Positions 8,212 through 9,968 of a stretch of DNA of 9,968 bases are shown piece after piece. Position 1 is the first letter of the stretch. Each line of letters starts with the position of its first letter. The stretch is from an uncultured Collinsella sp. (lineage in GTDB: Bacteria > Actinomycetota > Coriobacteriia > Coriobacteriales > Coriobacteriaceae), in NCBI GenBank assembly GCA_937926755.1, contig CALBBA010000168.1, positions 1 through 9,968 of the forward strand, given 5' to 3'. Below the pieces are notes generated by a model, which worked only from the letters and a program-made list of their open reading frames with translations, had not been told where the DNA came from and ran no database searches. A program made the translations under genes and the position numbers.

Positions 8212-8294
8212 TTTCACTTTAACCTCTCTGATTGTCTTTCACCTATGTGATTGTGGCTTGATAATTCAAAAGGTTTTTTATGAATTTTGGAATA

Positions 8295-8334
8295 CGAGAG
8301 GTGAATCATTGCTGCGACACGCGATGACCTCTCG
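8295..8334 (+). repeat. Long bulged inverted repeat in the leader-like region
   Basis: CGAGAGGT (8295-8302) pairs with ACCTCTCG (8327-8334). After a 4-base bulge, CATTGC (8307-8312) pairs with GCGATG (8321-8326), leaving an 8-base loop. No T run follows, so it is not a classic terminator. It may be a protein-binding or RNA structural element. Confidence 0.5.
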
Positions 8335-8402
8335 CATGAGGAAATATAAGGGTTTATGTCTCTTTTTCTGGTGATAAACTGACTGGAGGGAGAGGTATCT
8401 GT

Positions 8403-8446
8403 TCCGCTCTCGCAAAGTTTTTAATTCGCTTAGTCATTAGAGCGGA
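8403..8446 (+). repeat. Spaced inverted repeat just before the CRISPR-like repeat
   Basis: TCCGCTCT (8403-8410) is the exact reverse complement of AGAGCGGA (8439-8446), with 28 AT-rich bases between. It ends about 14 bases before the repeat-like unit at 8460. That is within the zone where leader-binding factors or Cas1-Cas2 contacts would be expected if this is an array leader. Confidence 0.4.
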
Positions 8447-8459
8447 TTAGAATGAGACC

Positions 8460-8495
8460 ATTCCTGAGCTAATCAGCTCAGGACTTCATTGAGAG
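8460..8495 (+). CRISPR. Solitary CRISPR-repeat-like unit downstream of cas2
   Basis: A perfect 8-bp stem, CCTGAGCT (8463-8470) with AGCTCAGG (8475-8482) and a 4-base loop, is followed by ACTTCATTGAGAG (8483-8495). A strong stem plus an unpaired tail within about 36 bases is the shape of a type I repeat whose 3' part becomes the crRNA 5' handle. The position, after cas2 and a leader-like stretch, is where the array should start. No second good copy exists in the window, so this is either an empty or collapsed array, or an unrelated hairpin. The exact ends are a guess. Confidence 0.4.
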
Positions 8496-8568
8496 TCTAT
8501 TGGCTCTGATTGTCGTTGTGCGCCCTGGCTTGTGAAGCCGCTTTCTGAATTAGGAATAGCTGCTATCA

Positions 8569-8603
8569 GGGAGGGCAAGAGAACTATGTCAAATTTGACG
8601 TAG
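8569..8603 (+). promoter_or_regulatory. Shine-Dalgarno and five-codon in-frame leader (M-S-N-L-T-stop)
   Basis: GGGAGGG (8569-8575) lies 10 bases before an ATG at 8586. That ATG is in the same frame as the gene downstream, but after five codons it meets TAG (8601-8603), and the frame is then open from 8604 to 9383. This is the best initiation site in front of that gene. It is either a tiny leader peptide or the original start of a gene now interrupted by an amber codon. Confidence 0.5.
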
Positions 8604-8606
8604 ATT

Positions 8607-9383
8607 GTGGCATTTTCTGTGGCCAAGTTCATCCTTGATGAAAGGATTTCTACTTGTAATGTAGTATTGGTGCGTATGATGCTGAGAATTGACGAGCGCG
8701 ATTTGAGGTCGAAGCTCAATGAGCACAGGAGCCTTATTGGATATGGTTCCAAGGGCGACGGCATCGCCAACATTGTTGCGGGCCTATTCTATATTCCAAC
8801 AGCATGGACGTTTGCGGAATTGCCGATGCGGGCACGATGCTTATTTGCTGTGCTGGGTGTTGTGATAATCGCGTTGGGTGTCGCGAGTATCGTATGCAAG
8901 GGACTCACTTCCGAAAAACTATATAAGGAAATCGAATCGATGAACAGAAGAGCTAGCTCTCTCATTGCGGTCAAGGATGGCATGGACGCGCTGTCCAACC
9001 GGTATCTGACGTATTACGACGAGCAGTGGAATTGTTGGTTTCTTCCGAACCATCGTTCATTTGATTCGTATGAGGAAGACAAAAGAAAGCTTTCGTCATA
9101 TCTTTCGTCGGAATTCAAGATTCCGTCTGACGATTTCCAAATGAGATTCGTTGGAACTGCGACCAGTACAAAGTTGTCTACCGCGCATAATGAGGAGCGC
9201 ACTTACGATTACCGATTGTATCTTGCGTCGGTGATCCGGATTCCTGATGCTTGGGATGCTGAAGGTGAGTTCGCGATTGGATCCAAGAAGTGCAAGTGGA
9301 TGACGGTCGGTGAAATGCTGAACGACAGGAAAATCTACGCCATCAACCATGACGTAATCCAAATGCTCAAGGATCTCATCTGA
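8607..9383 (+). CDS. Two-helix membrane protein with degenerate Nudix-like C-terminal domain, possible defence protein
   Basis: Numbered from the GTG at 8607, the protein has 258 residues. Residues 28-52 (IDERDLRSKLNEHRSLIGYG) are a charged cytoplasmic segment. Two hydrophobic helices follow at about 53-70 and 76-97, then a short helix (101-130). The C-terminal domain starts with YDEQWNCWFLPNHR and ends KWMTVGEMLNDRKIYAINHDVIQML. It resembles a Nudix fold in layout, but the catalytic box is not conserved: residues 152-175 lack REUxEExG. The order 2TM then Nudix-like domain resembles SMODS-associated Nudix proteins, predicted membrane sensors in nucleotide-signalling conflict systems. No partner nucleotidyltransferase is in the window. 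The start is unsure: GTG 8607 lacks a good Shine-Dalgarno, ATG 8676 or 8679 begins closer to the conserved region, and ATG 8586 is blocked by TAG 8601. The family is inferred from pattern only. Confidence 0.6.
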   Translation: MAFSVAKFILDERISTCNVVLVRMMLRIDERDLRSKLNEHRSLIGYGSKGDGIANIVAGLFYIPTAWTFAELPMRARCLFAVLGVVIIALGVASIVCKGLTSEKLYKEIESMNRRASSLIAVKDGMDALSNRYLTYYDEQWNCWFLPNHRSFDSYEEDKRKLSSYLSSEFKIPSDDFQMRFVGTATSTKLSTAHNEERTYDYRLYLASVIRIPDAWDAEGEFAIGSKKCKWMTVGEMLNDRKIYAINHDVIQMLKDLI

Positions 9384-9968
9384 CACATGTTGAGAAGTTC
9401 ACTTCGCGTATAAGTCTTCCCCTTTCTGTCCGTAGAAAGCCATTTTAACTCAAGTAGATAAGTTATGTAAGAGACATGCGAGAACGAGAAGATTTCCTGA
9501 GTGTCCAATAGACGTCCGGATTTTCCGCCACAACGTCGCGTATACGTCCGGCATTATCGGCACTCGTGCATCCAGCTGTGTCTGCGGTTGCCTCCCATGG
9601 AGGGTGACTGGACTGTGATTTTGATGTATGCCTAGATGCTGCTTTGCAGGCTGTCTGCACAATTCGAAATTGAAGCAAGAGTTTCGGGTTGCGCAGCCGC
9701 AATTGACGGACGGTGCGTCTTTCGGGTGCAAAATGCCTTGATCGAAGGCCCGTGTCAAACGGAGCTCTCACGTTATTGCTGTCAAGAATTGGGGAAATAG
9801 GCATCAGGTTTGAGGATTGCCTGTTGTTAAGGCCGAAAACGACTCAAGGAAATCTCGGTGGTAGAGATTGTTAAGTAGGAATGGTCAAAATTGTTAAATA
9901 GAGGTTAGTGAAGGTTGATATATGCGATCTTGCAGAGTTGGTGTGATGTGCTAGGGGTGAGCACCCTC
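9384..9968. other. Intergenic region, no recognised gene
   Basis: About 585 bases after the membrane protein hold no gene that could be supported. A 113-codon open frame on the - strand (9463-9804) overlaps another of 102 codons in a different frame, has no Shine-Dalgarno and matches nothing recognised. A weak hairpin, CTTTCT (9423-9428) with AGAAAG (9435-9440), lies after the gene and could act as a poor terminator. The last 16 bases contain the palindrome GGGTG-AG-CACCC, possibly the start of an operator or hairpin continuing beyond the window. Confidence 0.4.
9867..9897 (+). repeat. Short direct repeats ATTGTTAA spaced 23 bases
   Basis: ATTGTTAA occurs at 9867-9874 and again at 9890-9897, each followed by a base and TAG. 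The core TTGTTAA also occurs at 9824-9830, 44 bases before the core in the first copy. Spacing of about two helical turns could mean a regulator-binding array upstream of a gene outside the window, but the units are short and AT-rich. Confidence 0.3.

Larger units (their letters stand above)
8212..8459 (+). other. AT-rich, leader-like intergenic region after cas2
   Basis: No gene was found between cas2 and the repeat-like unit at 8460. The stretch is AT-rich, as CRISPR leaders are. It contains two longer inverted repeats, described separately, and a weak AT-only inverted repeat (AATTCA 8263-8268 with TGAATT 8281-8286) around a T run. A poor promoter-like pair, TTGATA (8258-8263) and TATGAA (8279-8284) with 15-base spacing, could transcribe the array. 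No strong terminator for the cas operon is visible. Confidence 0.4.

Noticed and set aside
8263..8286. Terminator of the cas operon (AATTCA/TGAATT around a T run)
   Set aside because: The stem is only six A/T-rich pairs and the T run lies in the loop, so it would be too weak for an intrinsic terminator.
9491..9500. TTCCTGAG near 9494 as a further copy of the CRISPR-like unit
   Set aside because: Only eight bases match and the stem partner is missing.
9463..9804. A 113-codon gene on the - strand in the last intergenic region
   Set aside because: No ribosome binding site, no domain recognised, and a second overlapping open frame of similar length in another phase; the call cannot be supported.

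Overview
The window looks like chromosomal DNA from a high-GC Gram-positive, most probably a Bifidobacterium or close relative (inference). The first 211 bases are the GC-rich 3' end of an isoleucyl-tRNA synthetase gene with the GC-rich third codon positions usual for that group. From about 640 onward the DNA is clearly less GC-rich, as expected for an acquired defence island next to a core gene. All recognisable genes are on the + strand.

Layout: (1) 2-211, end of ileS. (2) 212-637, intergenic, with a cluster of hairpins (261-328), a strong intrinsic terminator (331-366) and a second strong terminator (603-635). (3) 638-8211, a tightly packed type I-G (formerly I-U) CRISPR-Cas operon: csb2 (Cas5-Cas6 type, 5'-truncated), cas3 (helicase followed by a C-terminal HD nuclease), a 348-residue type I-G-associated protein of uncertain family, a cas4-cas1 fusion, and cas2. 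(4) 8212-8585, a leader-like intergenic region with several inverted repeats and one CRISPR-repeat-like unit (about 8460-8495) but no visible array. (5) 8586-9383, a protein with two membrane helices and a C-terminal domain that looks like a degenerate Nudix fold, resembling the SMODS-associated Nudix proteins of nucleotide-signalling defence systems. Its best Shine-Dalgarno/ATG is followed five codons later by an in-frame TAG. (6) 9384-9968, no gene recognised.

The main biological reading is a remodelled CRISPR locus. The gene for the Cas7-type backbone subunit (csb1) is absent, and csb2 begins only where the conserved 'ALAWLE..PP' segment starts, directly after a terminator. Interference is therefore probably lost unless the missing subunits are encoded elsewhere. 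The adaptation genes (cas4-cas1, cas2) and cas3 keep their expected catalytic residues. They sit beside what may be an empty, one-repeat array. The 2TM-Nudix-like gene just downstream may be a second, unrelated defence component in the same island.
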